Shown: in pieces, positions 46,583-55,225 of the stretch
Layout: every line of letters begins with the position of its first letter
Position numbering within the stretch: the stretch's first letter is position 1
NCBI RefSeq assembly: GCF_022213955.1
Contig: NZ_JAKNTW010000028.1
Span: 1-64,000, forward strand
Reading direction: 5' to 3'
DNA length: 64,000 bases
From: Dolomitihabitans soli
GTDB lineage: Bacteria; Actinomycetota; Actinomycetes; Streptosporangiales; Streptosporangiaceae
The notes under the pieces: model-generated
Databases searched by the model: none
Seen by the model: the letters and a program-made list of their open reading frames with translations, nothing else
Told to the model about the DNA's origin: nothing
Translations under genes and position numbers: made by a program

Positions 46583-47430
46583 CGGGCAGCCGCCTCCAGC
46601 ACGTTCTCGGTGCCGAGCACCCGCGCGTAGGCGAAGATGCCGGCCAGCATCACCGCCATCAGCGTGAACGACAGCGCCGCCCCCACCGGATAGTCGTTGT
46701 TGACCAGATACTCCGTCTGGATGATGTTTCCGATCATGGTGTTCGCCGGCCCGCCGAGGATCGCCGCGTTGACGTAGTCGGAGGTCATCGGCACGAAGGT
46801 CATCAGCACCCCGGCGAAGATCCCGGGCAGCGAGAGCGGCAGCACCACCCGGGTGAACGCCCCGGCGCGCGAGGCGTACAGGTCCCTGGCCGCCTCCACC
46901 ACCGAGGGATCGACCCGTTCCAGCGACACGTAGATCGGCAGGATCATGAACGGCAGGTAGTTGTAGACCAGCCCGCCGATCACCGCCGTCGTCGTCTGCA
47001 GCACGTGGAAGTCCGCCGCCAGCAGGCCCGCCGACTTCAGCGGGCCGAGCAGCATCCCGTCGTCGGCCAGCAGGAACTTCCACGAGACGGTGCGCAGCAC
47101 GAAGGAGACGAAGAACGGCAGCAGCACCAGCAGCAGGTACGTCGACTTGCGCGCGCCGCCCCGGAACGCGATCCAGTACGCCACGGGGTAGGCGAGCAGC
47201 ACGGCCAGAACCGTGCCGGCCAGGCCGTACCCGGCGGAGCGCAGGAACTGGGTCTGGTATCTGGCCAGCGCGTCGGTGTAGTTGGAGAAGGCGAACGTCT
47301 GGGCGAAGCCGTTCACCACGTCGCCCTCCTGGGTCGAGACCGAGGCCATGAAGACCATCGGCACCACCAGGAACACCGCCAGCCAGAGCCCGCCCGGCAG
47401 GATCAGGAGGTAGGGGGTGAGCCGCCGCAC
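46579..47430 (-). CDS. potB: polyamine ABC transporter permease PotB
   Basis: 283 aa with six membrane segments, the partner of PotC in the channel. EAA loop: VEAARDLYASRAGAFTRVVLP near residue 188. The FFVSFVLRTVSWKFLL region and the late NTMIGNIIQTEYL segment are typical of PotB. It begins 3 bp after the potD stop and ends in an ATGA overlap with potC. Confidence 0.9.
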   Translation of the reverse strand: MRRLTPYLLILPGGLWLAVFLVVPMVFMASVSTQEGDVVNGFAQTFAFSNYTDALARYQTQFLRSAGYGLAGTVLAVLLAYPVAYWIAFRGGARKSTYLLLVLLPFFVSFVLRTVSWKFLLADDGMLLGPLKSAGLLAADFHVLQTTTAVIGGLVYNYLPFMILPIYVSLERVDPSVVEAARDLYASRAGAFTRVVLPLSLPGIFAGVLMTFVPMTSDYVNAAILGGPANTMIGNIIQTEYLVNNDYPVGAALSFTLMAVMLAGIFAYARVLGTENVLEAAAR

Positions 47431-47433
47431 GGC

Positions 47434-48669
47434 TCAGCCCTGGGTGATCGGCTGGAAGAGGTCCTCGAAGAACTTCTCCTCCGCGCTCGACAACGTCTTG
47501 TAGGACCGGAGCCTGGCCTGGTCGGCCTCCGACGGGTAGATCAGGGGGCTCTCGGCGACGCCTTCGAGGAACTTCCGGTCCTCGGCCTTCTTCGCCTTCG
47601 CGGCGTGGGCCACGACCAGGTCCCTGGTGGCGGGCACCGGGGTGATGTAGTTGATGTACTCCACCAGCATGCTGGCGATCTCCGGCCGGTAGACGTAGTC
47701 CATCAGGGTGAGCGCGTCGACCGGGTTCCGCGCGCCCTTGGGGATGCACATGTTGTCGGTCCAGATCGTGCCGCCCTCGTCGGGCACCACGAACTTCAGG
47801 TTCTTGCCCTCCGCGACCTGCTGGAAGATGTCGCCCGACCAGGCCATGGTGATCCACACGTCGCCGCGGACCAGCGCGTCCACGTAGTCGTTCTCGTAGT
47901 ACTTGCGCACCAGGCCCGCGTCGCGCTGCTCCCTGAGCTTCGCCGCCGCCTTCTCCCAGTCGGATCTGCCCGACCTGTCGGGGTCGATGCCCAGCAGGAA
48001 CATCGCGAAGTTGGCGACCTCCTGGGTGTCGAGCATCATGCCGATCTTGCCCTTGTACTTCGGGTTCCACAGCTCCTGGAGGCTGGTGATGTCGCCGTCG
48101 ACGTACTCGGGGTTGTAGGCGACGCCGGTGACGCCGACCGTCCACGGGATCGTGTGGGCGTTGTTCGCGTCCCACACCGGGTTCTTCACCTTCTCGGCGG
48201 CGTTGGCGGCGAAGTTCGGCAGTTTGGCGTGGTCGAGCGGCACCAGGTAGCCCAGCGCCAGCGCCCGGCTGAGCTGGATGCCGTTGGTCATGACCATGAG
48301 GTCGTGGCCGATGTCCTGGTTCGCGGCGAGCAACGGCTGGATCTTGCCGAACCAGGTGGAGTTGTCCTGGATCGGCTCCTGGTAGGTCACCGCGATCCCG
48401 GTGTCCTTGGTGAACCGCTCCAGCGAGGGGTAGTCCTTGCCGTCCTTGTCGATGTAGAGGGGCCAGTTGGCGAACCGGAGCGCGCCGTTCTGCTTCTTGC
48501 TCGCCCAGTAATCGGCCACGGCGTCCTTCTCGGGCGGCGCGGCCTTCTTGCCCTGCACGCCGCACGCGCCGAGGGTGAGACCGGCGGCGGCCAGACCGGC
48601 GAGCCGGAGGGCGTCACGGCGGCTGTGCGTCATGCCACGGAGGAAGGCGGGGTCGTTACGAAGATCCAT
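47434..48669 (-). CDS. potD: polyamine-binding lipoprotein PotD
   Basis: About 411 aa from ATG 48669. The N-terminus has a twin-arginine-like SRRDALRLAG followed by the lipobox LGACG, so it is probably a Tat-exported lipoprotein anchored outside. The mature part is a PotD/PotF-type periplasmic-binding fold: LRFANWPLYIDKDG, TWFGKIQPLLAANQDIGHD and WSGDIFQQV line the binding cleft, with aromatic and acidic residues suited to a cationic polyamine. It delivers substrate to PotBC. It starts 8 bp after potA ends. Confidence 0.9.
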   Translation of the reverse strand: MDLRNDPAFLRGMTHSRRDALRLAGLAAAGLTLGACGVQGKKAAPPEKDAVADYWASKKQNGALRFANWPLYIDKDGKDYPSLERFTKDTGIAVTYQEPIQDNSTWFGKIQPLLAANQDIGHDLMVMTNGIQLSRALALGYLVPLDHAKLPNFAANAAEKVKNPVWDANNAHTIPWTVGVTGVAYNPEYVDGDITSLQELWNPKYKGKIGMMLDTQEVANFAMFLLGIDPDRSGRSDWEKAAAKLREQRDAGLVRKYYENDYVDALVRGDVWITMAWSGDIFQQVAEGKNLKFVVPDEGGTIWTDNMCIPKGARNPVDALTLMDYVYRPEIASMLVEYINYITPVPATRDLVVAHAAKAKKAEDRKFLEGVAESPLIYPSEADQARLRSYKTLSSAEEKFFEDLFQPITQG

Positions 48670-48677
48670 TGGGGGGT

Positions 48678-49823
48678 TCAACTTCCTATCGCGTACGAGT
48701 ACTGCTGCTGCCACGACAGCCAGACCGAGTCCCCCCTTTCCGCGGTGGTGATGCCGTCGTGCGCGTTCTGCTGGAAGACCGTGACCTCCTCGCCCCCTGC
48801 GAGGCCCACGGCATAGCTGGTGGAGGTGCCCAGGTAGACCACCTCGGACACGGTGCCCCGCACCGCGCTGAGATTCCCCTCCGGCTCGCCCGCGGAAATC
48901 GTGATCTTCTCCGGCCGTACGGTCACCACGACCGCGTCACCCGCCTGGCGGCCGCCCCGCTCGACGAGCACCCGGCCGCCGGCCCCGAGCGGCAGTACGG
49001 CGGTGCTCCCGTCGATCCGCTCGACCGTGCCCGTCAGCAGGTTGGAGGTGCCGATGAAACCGGCCACGAACGGCGTCGCCGGACGTTCGTAGACCTCGCG
49101 CGGCGTGGCGAGCTGCTCGACCAGACCGTCGTTCATGACGGCGATCCGCTCGCTCATGGTGAGCGCCTCGTTCTGGTCGTGCGTCACGTAGACGAAGGTG
49201 ACGCCGACCTCGCGCTGGATCCGCTTGAGCTCGACCTGCATGGCCTGGCGCAGCTTGAGGTCCAGCGCGCCGAGCGGCTCGTCGAGCAGCAGCGCACGCG
49301 GCTTGTTGACCAGGGCCCTGGCCAGCGCGACCCGCTGCTGCTGCCCGCCCGACAGCTCCCTGGGGCGGCGCTTCTCCCGCCCCGTCAGATCGACGATCTC
49401 CAGCATCTCGCCGACCCGGCGCCGGATCTCCGCCTCCGCCACCTTCCTGCGGCGCAGGCCGAAGGCGACGTTCTCCCGCACGTCCATGTGCGGGAACAGC
49501 GCGTAGGACTGGAACACCATGTTGACGTCGCGTTTGTCGGGCGGCACGTCGGTGACGTCGTGCCCGTGCAGGCGGACCGCGCCGCGCGAGGGCTCCTCGA
49601 ACCCGGCGATCATCCGCATCGTGGTGGTCTTGCCGCACCCGGAAGGCCCCAGCAGGGAGAAGAACTCCCCCGCCGCGATGCCGAGCGTGACGCCCCGCAC
49701 CGCCTGGACGACCTCACCGCGCGCGACGTACTCCTTGACGACCCCGTCGAGCTCGATGGCGGGGACCGGGGAGAGTCCGGGGGCGGCGGCCGCCGCCCCC
49801 GTGCCCGCCTGGGTATCGCTCAT
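48678..49823 (-). CDS. potA: polyamine ABC transporter ATPase PotA
   Basis: 381 aa from ATG 49823. Walker A GPSGCGKTTT (about residue 60), Q-loop VFQSYALFPHM, signature LSGGQQQRVALARAL (about 155), Walker B ALLLDEPLGALD and the H-loop THDQ. A C-terminal TOBE domain (about 275-381) is typical of PotA/CUT1 ATPases. It energises PotBC and sits 29 bp downstream of the aldehyde dehydrogenase. Confidence 0.93.
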   Translation of the reverse strand: MSDTQAGTGAAAAAPGLSPVPAIELDGVVKEYVARGEVVQAVRGVTLGIAAGEFFSLLGPSGCGKTTTMRMIAGFEEPSRGAVRLHGHDVTDVPPDKRDVNMVFQSYALFPHMDVRENVAFGLRRRKVAEAEIRRRVGEMLEIVDLTGREKRRPRELSGGQQQRVALARALVNKPRALLLDEPLGALDLKLRQAMQVELKRIQREVGVTFVYVTHDQNEALTMSERIAVMNDGLVEQLATPREVYERPATPFVAGFIGTSNLLTGTVERIDGSTAVLPLGAGGRVLVERGGRQAGDAVVVTVRPEKITISAGEPEGNLSAVRGTVSEVVYLGTSTSYAVGLAGGEEVTVFQQNAHDGITTAERGDSVWLSWQQQYSYAIGS

Positions 49824-49852
49824 ATCCAGGCCGTCCTCTTCGTCGCCGTGAC

Positions 49853-51286
49853 CTATTCGCCGATGTAGTGCATGACGTGCTTCACCCGCGTGTAGTCGTG
49901 CAGGCCGAAGACCGACAGGTCCTTGCCGTACCCGGAGTGCTTGAAGCCGCCGTGCGGCATCTCCGAGACGAACGGGATGTGCGTGTTCACCCACACCACG
50001 CCGAAGTCCAGCCGGTTCGACATCCGCATGGCGCGGCCGTGGTCGGCGGTCCACACCGAGCTGGCCAGGCCGTACTTCACACCGTTGGCCTTGGTCAGGG
50101 CGTCGGCCTCGTCGCTGAAGGTCTGGACGGTGATGACCGGGCCGAAGACCTCGGTCTGGACCATCTCGTCGTCCTGCTCCAGGCCGTCGACGACGGTGGG
50201 GGCGAAGAAGTAGCCCTTCTCGCCGATCCGGGCGCCGCCGGTGACGACCTTGGCGTGGGCGGGGACCCGCTCGAAGAAGCCCTCGACCCGGGCGAGCTGG
50301 GCGGCGTTGTTCAGCGGGCCGTACAGGGCGTCCTCATCGGACAGGTCGCCGGTCCTGGTGGCCGCGGCGGCCTGGGCGAGCGCCTCGACGAACTCGGCGT
50401 GCACGCTGTCCTGGACCAGCACCCGGCAGGCCGCGGTGCAGTCCTGGCCGGCGTTGTAGAGTCCGGCCTCGGCGATGGCCGCCGCGGTCGCCTTGAGGTC
50501 CTTGACGTCGTCGAAGACGACGACCGGGGCCTTGCCGCCGAGCTCCAGGTGGACCCGCTTGAGGTCGTCGGCCGCGGTCTTGGCGACCTGCATGCCCGCG
50601 CCCACCGAACCGGTGATCGCCACCATCTGCGCCGTCGGGTGCCCCACGACCAGCGCGCCCGTCTCCCGGTCGCCCGCGATGACGTTGAACACGCCGGGCG
50701 GCAGGACGGAACCGAGGATCTCGGCCATCTTGAGCGTGGCCACCGGGGTCGTGTCCGAGGGCTTGAGGACGATCGTGTTGCCGGCGGCGAGCGCCGGGGC
50801 GATCTTCCAGACCGCCATCATCACCGGGTAGTTCCACGGCGTGACCTGGCCGACGACGCCGATGGGCTCGTGCCTGATCACCGAGGTGTGCTCGGGCAGG
50901 AACTCGCCGGAGGTCGGGCCCTCAAGGGTGCGGGCGGCGCCGGCGAAGAACCGGAAGTGATCGGCCGCGGGCGGGATCTCGTCCTCGCTCATCCGGGCGC
51001 GGGGCTTGCCGGTGTTCCGGCACTCGGCCTCGACCAGTTCGTCGGCCCTGGCCTCGATCGCGTCGGCGATCTTCAGCAGGAGGGTCGAGCGCTCGCCCGG
51101 CGTGGTCCTGCCCCAGGACTCGAACGCCGTGGCCGCGGCGGCGTACGCCGCGTCGACGTCGGCCTGCCCGGAGATCGGCGCCTGAAGGTAGCCCTCCCCC
51201 GTGCAGGGATCGATGACTTCGGAGAATCGGCCGCTCTGAGCGTCGACGAACCCCCCGTTGACGAAGTTCTGCAGACGGGTGGTCAA
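49853..51286 (-). CDS. gamma-aminobutyraldehyde dehydrogenase family ALDH
   Basis: 477 aa from TTG 51286, chosen for the AGGAGGTC ribosome site 5 bp upstream. NAD(P)-dependent aldehyde dehydrogenase with the general-base Glu in HLELGGKAP (about residue 245) and catalytic Cys in GQDCTAACR (about 283); the Rossmann region includes TPWNYPVMMAVWKIAPALAAG. Sequence and context point to 4-aminobutanal oxidation to GABA in putrescine breakdown. It heads the operon with potADBC and the FAD oxidase and is divergent from an Lrp regulator across about 200 bp. Confidence 0.88.
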   Translation of the reverse strand: MTTRLQNFVNGGFVDAQSGRFSEVIDPCTGEGYLQAPISGQADVDAAYAAAATAFESWGRTTPGERSTLLLKIADAIEARADELVEAECRNTGKPRARMSEDEIPPAADHFRFFAGAARTLEGPTSGEFLPEHTSVIRHEPIGVVGQVTPWNYPVMMAVWKIAPALAAGNTIVLKPSDTTPVATLKMAEILGSVLPPGVFNVIAGDRETGALVVGHPTAQMVAITGSVGAGMQVAKTAADDLKRVHLELGGKAPVVVFDDVKDLKATAAAIAEAGLYNAGQDCTAACRVLVQDSVHAEFVEALAQAAAATRTGDLSDEDALYGPLNNAAQLARVEGFFERVPAHAKVVTGGARIGEKGYFFAPTVVDGLEQDDEMVQTEVFGPVITVQTFSDEADALTKANGVKYGLASSVWTADHGRAMRMSNRLDFGVVWVNTHIPFVSEMPHGGFKHSGYGKDLSVFGLHDYTRVKHVMHYIGE

Positions 51287-51485
51287 CGTTGACCTCCTCC
51301 TAGGGTGGCTGATTTGCCGTGACTGTGTCAGAACACATGGTATGCGACAAGGGATTTCGTGGCGAAGATACCAAATTGCTACGGAATCGCTTGACAGAAG
51401 GCCCGAAACTGACAACATGTCGCACCAGGGCCGCAACATGGCGGCACCCCTCCCGCAACAGCGGCCCGTCAGAGAGGATGCCCGC
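51287..51485. promoter_or_regulatory. divergent control region of the putrescine operon and lrp-type gene
   Basis: This AT-richer 199-bp spacer must hold both promoters. Towards the regulator, TTGACA (51392-51397) is a perfect -35; the matching -10 is unclear (CAACAT). Several A/T-rich pieces (GATTTGCC, GATACCAAATTG) are typical of Lrp binding regions but no defined palindrome was found. Confidence 0.45.
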
Positions 51486-51980
51486 ATGTCCACGCCGCCG
51501 AAGATCCGCCAGGGTAACGAGTCCCGGCAGGGTGCCGTCGTTCTCGACGACCTCTCCAAGCGGATCATCGAGCAGCTGCAGCAGGACGGGCGCAAGCCGT
51601 ACGCCGCCATCGGCAAGGCCGTGGGCCTCTCCGAGGCCGCCGTCCGCCAGCGCGTCCAGCGGCTCCTCGACGCGGGCGTCATGCAGGTCGTCGCGGTCAC
51701 CGACCCGCTCACCCTCGGTTTCCCCCGCCAGGCCATGATCGGCATCAAGTGCGAGGGCGACCTGGAGACCGTGGCCGACGAACTCGCCGCCATCGACGAG
51801 ATCGACTACGTGGTGCTGACGGCCGGGTCGCTCGACATCATGGTGGAGGTCGTCTGCGAGGGCGACCAGCATCTCCTGGAGATCCTCGGCAAGATCCGCG
51901 CCATCCCGACGGTCCGCGCCACCGAGACCTTCGTCTACCTCAAACTGCGCAAACAGACCTACTCCTGGGGCACCCGCTAA
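51486..51980 (+). CDS. Lrp/AsnC-family regulator of the putrescine operon
   Basis: 164 aa from ATG 51486 (GAGAGGA upstream; longer starts are possible). The N-terminal helix-turn-helix LDDLSKRIIEQLQQDGRKPY, then IGKAVGLSEAAVRQRVQRL spans residues about 20-65. The C-terminal RAM/AsnC effector domain covers about 75-155 (AMIGIKCEGD, IDEIDYVVLTAGSLDIMVEV). The divergent position makes it the probable local regulator of the aldehyde dehydrogenase-pot-oxidase operon, with a polyamine or GABA as possible effector. Confidence 0.9.
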   Translation: MSTPPKIRQGNESRQGAVVLDDLSKRIIEQLQQDGRKPYAAIGKAVGLSEAAVRQRVQRLLDAGVMQVVAVTDPLTLGFPRQAMIGIKCEGDLETVADELAAIDEIDYVVLTAGSLDIMVEVVCEGDQHLLEILGKIRAIPTVRATETFVYLKLRKQTYSWGTR

Positions 51981-52000
51981 CCGACTCCCCACACGGCCGG

Positions 52001-52104
52001 TGCGCAGGGGGAAGCCTCGCCGGAGCCGGTCGCGGCGGCGCGGCACCGGGGAAAGCCTCGCTGGACCCGGACCCGCCGATTGCGGCGGCGCGCACGGGGA
52101 AGGG
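52001..52104. repeat. imperfect ~45-bp tandem repeats
   Basis: Two and a half units, starting near 52001, 52041 and 52091, share GGGGAAGCCTCGC(C/T)GGA and end in GCGGCGGCG. They fill the gap between the Lrp-type gene and the second AI-2E permease. No function is evident. Confidence 0.55.
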
Positions 52105-52112
52105 TGCGTGTC

Positions 52113-53273
52113 ATGGAGGAGGATCCGAGCGCGCGAGGGGAGCCGCGAGACCGGGGCGTCCCCGATGAGCCGCGACCGCCCTCCGGCGCCCGGCAGGCCG
52201 GCGCCGCGGAGCTGCGGGCGGCGCGGGCGAAGAACGACCAGCGGACCGGCGGGCTGCGGCGGGCCGGTGAAGGCGCCTGGTGGCTGCTCGGGATCATCGC
52301 CCTCGCCGGGGTGATCCTCTACGTGCTCGTGCTGATCCAGACCGTCGTCATCTCGGTCATCCTCGCGGTGTTCATCACGGCCATGCTGCACCCGCTCGAC
52401 AAGCGGTTCAGAAGGCACGGGATGAACCGGGCGCTGTCCACCACGCTCGCCTGGGGCGGCGGCCTGCTGCTGTTCGCCGGGCTCGTCGCGCTGCTCGTCC
52501 CGCCCACCGTGGCCGGGCTGGCCGAGCTGCAGTCGAGCTTCGGCAAGGCCACCACCGACCTGCACACCGTGGCCGTCTCCTTCGGCCTCGACGACCAACG
52601 CCTCGCCGACCTGTTCAACCAGGCCAGCAAGTACATCAGCGAGCGCGGCTCACAGATCGCCAGCGGCGCCCTCGCCGGGGCCAAGACGCTGGGCGAGATC
52701 CTGATCGGCCTGATCGTGGCGATGGTCCTGTCCATCTACTTCCTGCACAGCGGCGACCACCTCTTCCGCTGGCTGACCGACCTCTTTCCGGCAGCGGCCC
52801 GCGACCGCCTCCAGGACGCCGGCTCGGTCACCTTCGACGTCATCGGCCGCTACGTCAGGGGGATCGCCCTCGTCGGCTTCGTGGACGGCTTCTTCATCGG
52901 CATCGCCCTGTGGATCCTCGGCGTGCCCATCGCGCTCCCGCTCGCCGTACTGACTTTCGTGGGCGCGTTCCTGCCGGTGGTGGGGGCGTTCCTGGCCGGC
53001 CTGCTCGCCGCCGTCGTGGCCTTCGTCGCCAAGGGGTGGCTGGTCGCGCTGATCGTGGTGGCGGTCACCGTCCTGGTCCAGCAGATCGAGGGACACGTCC
53101 TCGCCCCGCAGATCTACGGCCGCGCCCTGGAGCTCCCCGGCGCCCTCATCCTGCTCGCCATCACGATCGGCAGCGTCCTCGCCGGCATCATCGGCGCCTT
53201 CCTCGCCGCCCCGGTCGCCGCCGTCCTGGTCGCCCTCGTCAAACGCAGCCGCCCCGCCCCCGCCGAGACCTGA
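52113..53273 (+). CDS. AI-2E family membrane transporter
   Basis: 386 aa, ATG at 52113. A charged cytoplasmic N-terminus of about 55 residues precedes about eight membrane segments. Family marks include the AVFITAMLHPLDKRFRRHG pair, a soluble stretch (about 135-185) and the conserved C-terminal PVVGAFLAGLLAAVVAF with LEGH-like QIEGHVLAPQIYGRALELP, characteristic of the AI-2E/PerM group. Substrate unknown. It is a distant paralogue of the protein at 3662-4717. A hairpin follows directly. Confidence 0.87.
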   Translation: MEEDPSARGEPRDRGVPDEPRPPSGARQAGAAELRAARAKNDQRTGGLRRAGEGAWWLLGIIALAGVILYVLVLIQTVVISVILAVFITAMLHPLDKRFRRHGMNRALSTTLAWGGGLLLFAGLVALLVPPTVAGLAELQSSFGKATTDLHTVAVSFGLDDQRLADLFNQASKYISERGSQIASGALAGAKTLGEILIGLIVAMVLSIYFLHSGDHLFRWLTDLFPAAARDRLQDAGSVTFDVIGRYVRGIALVGFVDGFFIGIALWILGVPIALPLAVLTFVGAFLPVVGAFLAGLLAAVVAFVAKGWLVALIVVAVTVLVQQIEGHVLAPQIYGRALELPGALILLAITIGSVLAGIIGAFLAAPVAAVLVALVKRSRPAPAET

Positions 53274-53279
53274 ACCGGC

Positions 53280-53301
53280 CCCGGTGGCGCGGGCCACCGG
53301 G
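53280..53301 (+). terminator. hairpin terminator after the AI-2E gene
   Basis: A 9-bp stem (53280-53288 with 53293-53301, arm CCCGGTGGC) closes a 4-nt loop, 6 bp after the stop. It lacks a T tract. Confidence 0.65.
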
Positions 53302-53329
53302 ACCGGCTTCAGGCTCGGCGGGCGAGCGG

Positions 53330-53443
53330 GTCGCAGTGCCTGTGCTCCGGTGGGCATCAGATGCACCGGCACCTCGCTCGATGCCGAACTTGTCATACAG
53401 GTCGCGGTCGCAGTGCCTGTGCTCCGGTGGGCATCAGGTGCAC
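53330..53443. CRISPR. two 37-bp direct repeats around a 40-bp spacer, possible CRISPR remnant
   Basis: Copies at 53330-53366 and 53407-53443 are identical except one base (A/G near the 3' end). Each begins GTCGCAGTGCCTGTGCTCCG and ends CATCAGRTGCAC. The 40-nt intervening sequence (53367-53406) is unrelated, less GC-rich, and read on minus is fully open (RDLYDKFGIERGA). Repeat and spacer sizes are those of a CRISPR, but with only two repeats and no cas genes in view it could also be a chance direct duplication. Confidence 0.4.
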
Positions 53444-53458
53444 GACCCTGCCGGGAGC

Positions 53459-53482
53459 CGGCGCACGGGCATGGGTGCGCCG
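53459..53482. terminator. small hairpin downstream of metQ
   Basis: A perfect 8-bp stem CGGCGCAC/GTGCGCCG (53459-53466 with 53475-53482) with an 8-nt loop lies about 85 bp beyond the metQ stop on its strand. It may end the metNIQ transcript. The rest of this gap (53483-53565) shows nothing recognisable. Confidence 0.4.
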
Positions 53483-53565
53483 ACCGGGGGTTCACCGCCC
53501 GCGAGGTCGAGCGCGTTCGCCGCGCCGACTCCCATGGCGGCTCCACGACTGCCTGCCTCCCAGGG

Positions 53566-54396
53566 TCACGACTGGGCGGGGATCACCGCGCCGTCGCCGT
53601 AGGTGTCCTCGATGTACTTCTTGACCTCGGGGCCGGCCAGGAGTCCGGCGAGCTTCTTGAGGTTGGCGTCGCCTGCCTGGTCGGCGCGGACCACGAGGCC
53701 GTTGGCGTAGGGGTTGCCCGCCGCCTTCTCCACGGCCAGGCCGTCGGTGGCGGGCTTGAGGCCGACCTCCAGCGCGTAGTTGCCGTTGATCACGGCGGCG
53801 TCGACGTCCTGGAGGGAACGTGGGAGCTGGGCGGCCTCAAGGGGCTTGAGCTCCAGGTTCTTCGGGTTGGCGGTGACGTCGCGCTCGGTGGCGGCGGTGC
53901 CGGACCCTTCCTTCAACGTCAGCAGGCCGTTGTCCGCAAGCAGCTTCAGCGCGCGGCCGAGGTTGGTCGCGTCGTTGGGCAGCCCGACGCTCGCGCCGTT
54001 GGCCAGCTCGCCGACGGCCTTGATCTTCTGGGAGTAGAGGCCCAGCGGCTCCAGGTGCACCGGCTGCAGGAAGGTCAGCTCCTCGCCGCCCTTGGATTTC
54101 ACGAAGTCCGCCAGGTAGGGCCTGTGCTGGAAGTAGTTCGCGCCCAGCTCGCCCTCCTGCAGTTGCACGTTGGGCTGGACGTAGTCGTTGAACTCGACGA
54201 TCTCCAGTTTGAGCCCGGCCCCGGCCGCCAGGTTGTCCTGGACGTACTTGAGGATCTGCGCGTGCGGCGTCGGGCTGGCCCCGATCTTGATGGTGGACCC
54301 CTGCGACGCGGGCTGCGCCGAGGTGCCACCTCCCCCGCACGCGGTGAGCGCCAGTGACAGCACGGCGATCGCCACGCCCCCGATGATTTTACGCAC
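53566..54396 (-). CDS. metQ: methionine-binding lipoprotein MetQ
   Basis: 276 aa from GTG 54396, preferred over GTG 54405 because AGGAAG then sits at the normal distance. Signal peptide with lipobox LTACG (cysteine near residue 20). The NlpA/MetQ family is recognised from IKIGASPTPHAQIL, LGANYFQHRPYLADF and VGLPNDATNLGRALKLL. It captures D/L-methionine (or a derivative) outside the membrane for MetNI. Last gene of the metNIQ run, 12 bp after metI. Confidence 0.92.
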   Translation of the reverse strand: MRKIIGGVAIAVLSLALTACGGGGTSAQPASQGSTIKIGASPTPHAQILKYVQDNLAAGAGLKLEIVEFNDYVQPNVQLQEGELGANYFQHRPYLADFVKSKGGEELTFLQPVHLEPLGLYSQKIKAVGELANGASVGLPNDATNLGRALKLLADNGLLTLKEGSGTAATERDVTANPKNLELKPLEAAQLPRSLQDVDAAVINGNYALEVGLKPATDGLAVEKAAGNPYANGLVVRADQAGDANLKKLAGLLAGPEVKKYIEDTYGDGAVIPAQS

Positions 54397-54408
54397 CCCG
54401 AACACTTC

Positions 54409-55065
54409 CTATCTGTGCGAAAGCCTGCGCGCGACCAGGTCGCCGAGGCTCTGGATAACTTGCACGATCACGATGAGCACCACGACCGTGATGATCATTA
54501 CTGCGGTGTCGAAACGCTGGTAGCCGTAGCGGACGGCCAGGTCGCCGAGACCGCCGCCGCCGATCGCCCCCGCCATGGCGGAGTAGCCGATCAGCGCGAC
54601 GATCGTCACGGTCAGCCCCGCGACCAGGCCGGGCACCGACTCGGGCAGCAATACCCGCGCCACGATCCGCGTACGGCCGGCGCCGATCGCCTGCGCCGCC
54701 TCGACGACTCCGCGATCCACCCCGCGCAGCGCCGTCTCCACCAGTCGCGCGAAGAACGGCACGGCCCCCAGCGTCAACGGCACCACCGCCGCGACCGTGC
54801 CGATGGTCGTACCGGTGACCAGACGGGTGAACGGCAGGATCGCCACCATCAACACGATGAACGGCAACGACCGTCCCACGTTGACGACCGCCCCCAGCAC
54901 CGCCTTCACCGGCGGAGCCGACGTCAGGCCACCCCGTTCGGTGGTGACCAGCAACACCCCGAGCGGCAACCCGAACAGCACGGTGAGCAACGTCGACCAG
55001 ACGACCATCTGAGCCGTCTCCCCGGTGGCCTCCAGCAATGCGGAAACCAGCTCTTCCCCGCTCAC
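54409..55065 (-). CDS. metI: methionine ABC transporter permease MetI
   Basis: 218 aa from GTG 55065 (GGGGGAG upstream). Five or six membrane segments and the permease EAA loop VVEAAQAIGAGRTRIVARVLLPES at about residues 122-145. GLPLGVLLVTTERGGL and GYSAMAGAIGGGGLGDLAVRYGY are typical of MetI. It forms the channel with MetN. Confidence 0.92.
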   Translation of the reverse strand: MSGEELVSALLEATGETAQMVVWSTLLTVLFGLPLGVLLVTTERGGLTSAPPVKAVLGAVVNVGRSLPFIVLMVAILPFTRLVTGTTIGTVAAVVPLTLGAVPFFARLVETALRGVDRGVVEAAQAIGAGRTRIVARVLLPESVPGLVAGLTVTIVALIGYSAMAGAIGGGGLGDLAVRYGYQRFDTAVMIITVVVLIVIVQVIQSLGDLVARRLSHR

Positions 55066-55225
55066 ACCATCACTCCCCCGGCACCCCTCGTCGATCCACC
55101 CGAACTCACGCCACCCCGGAACACCCCGCACCCGTTGACGCCACGCCGCCCCGCACCATCACGAGACGACCCGCCAACGCTCGCACCACGACGCTCCGCA
55201 CCGCCCCGAGACACCCCGTGCGCGC

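Noticed and set aside
55066-55225. A small gene between metN and metI (frame with repeated RGG/GASVGG peptides)
   Set aside because: It starts at the metN stop by a GTGA, but the peptide is low-complexity and matches nothing; more likely GC-rich intergenic sequence.
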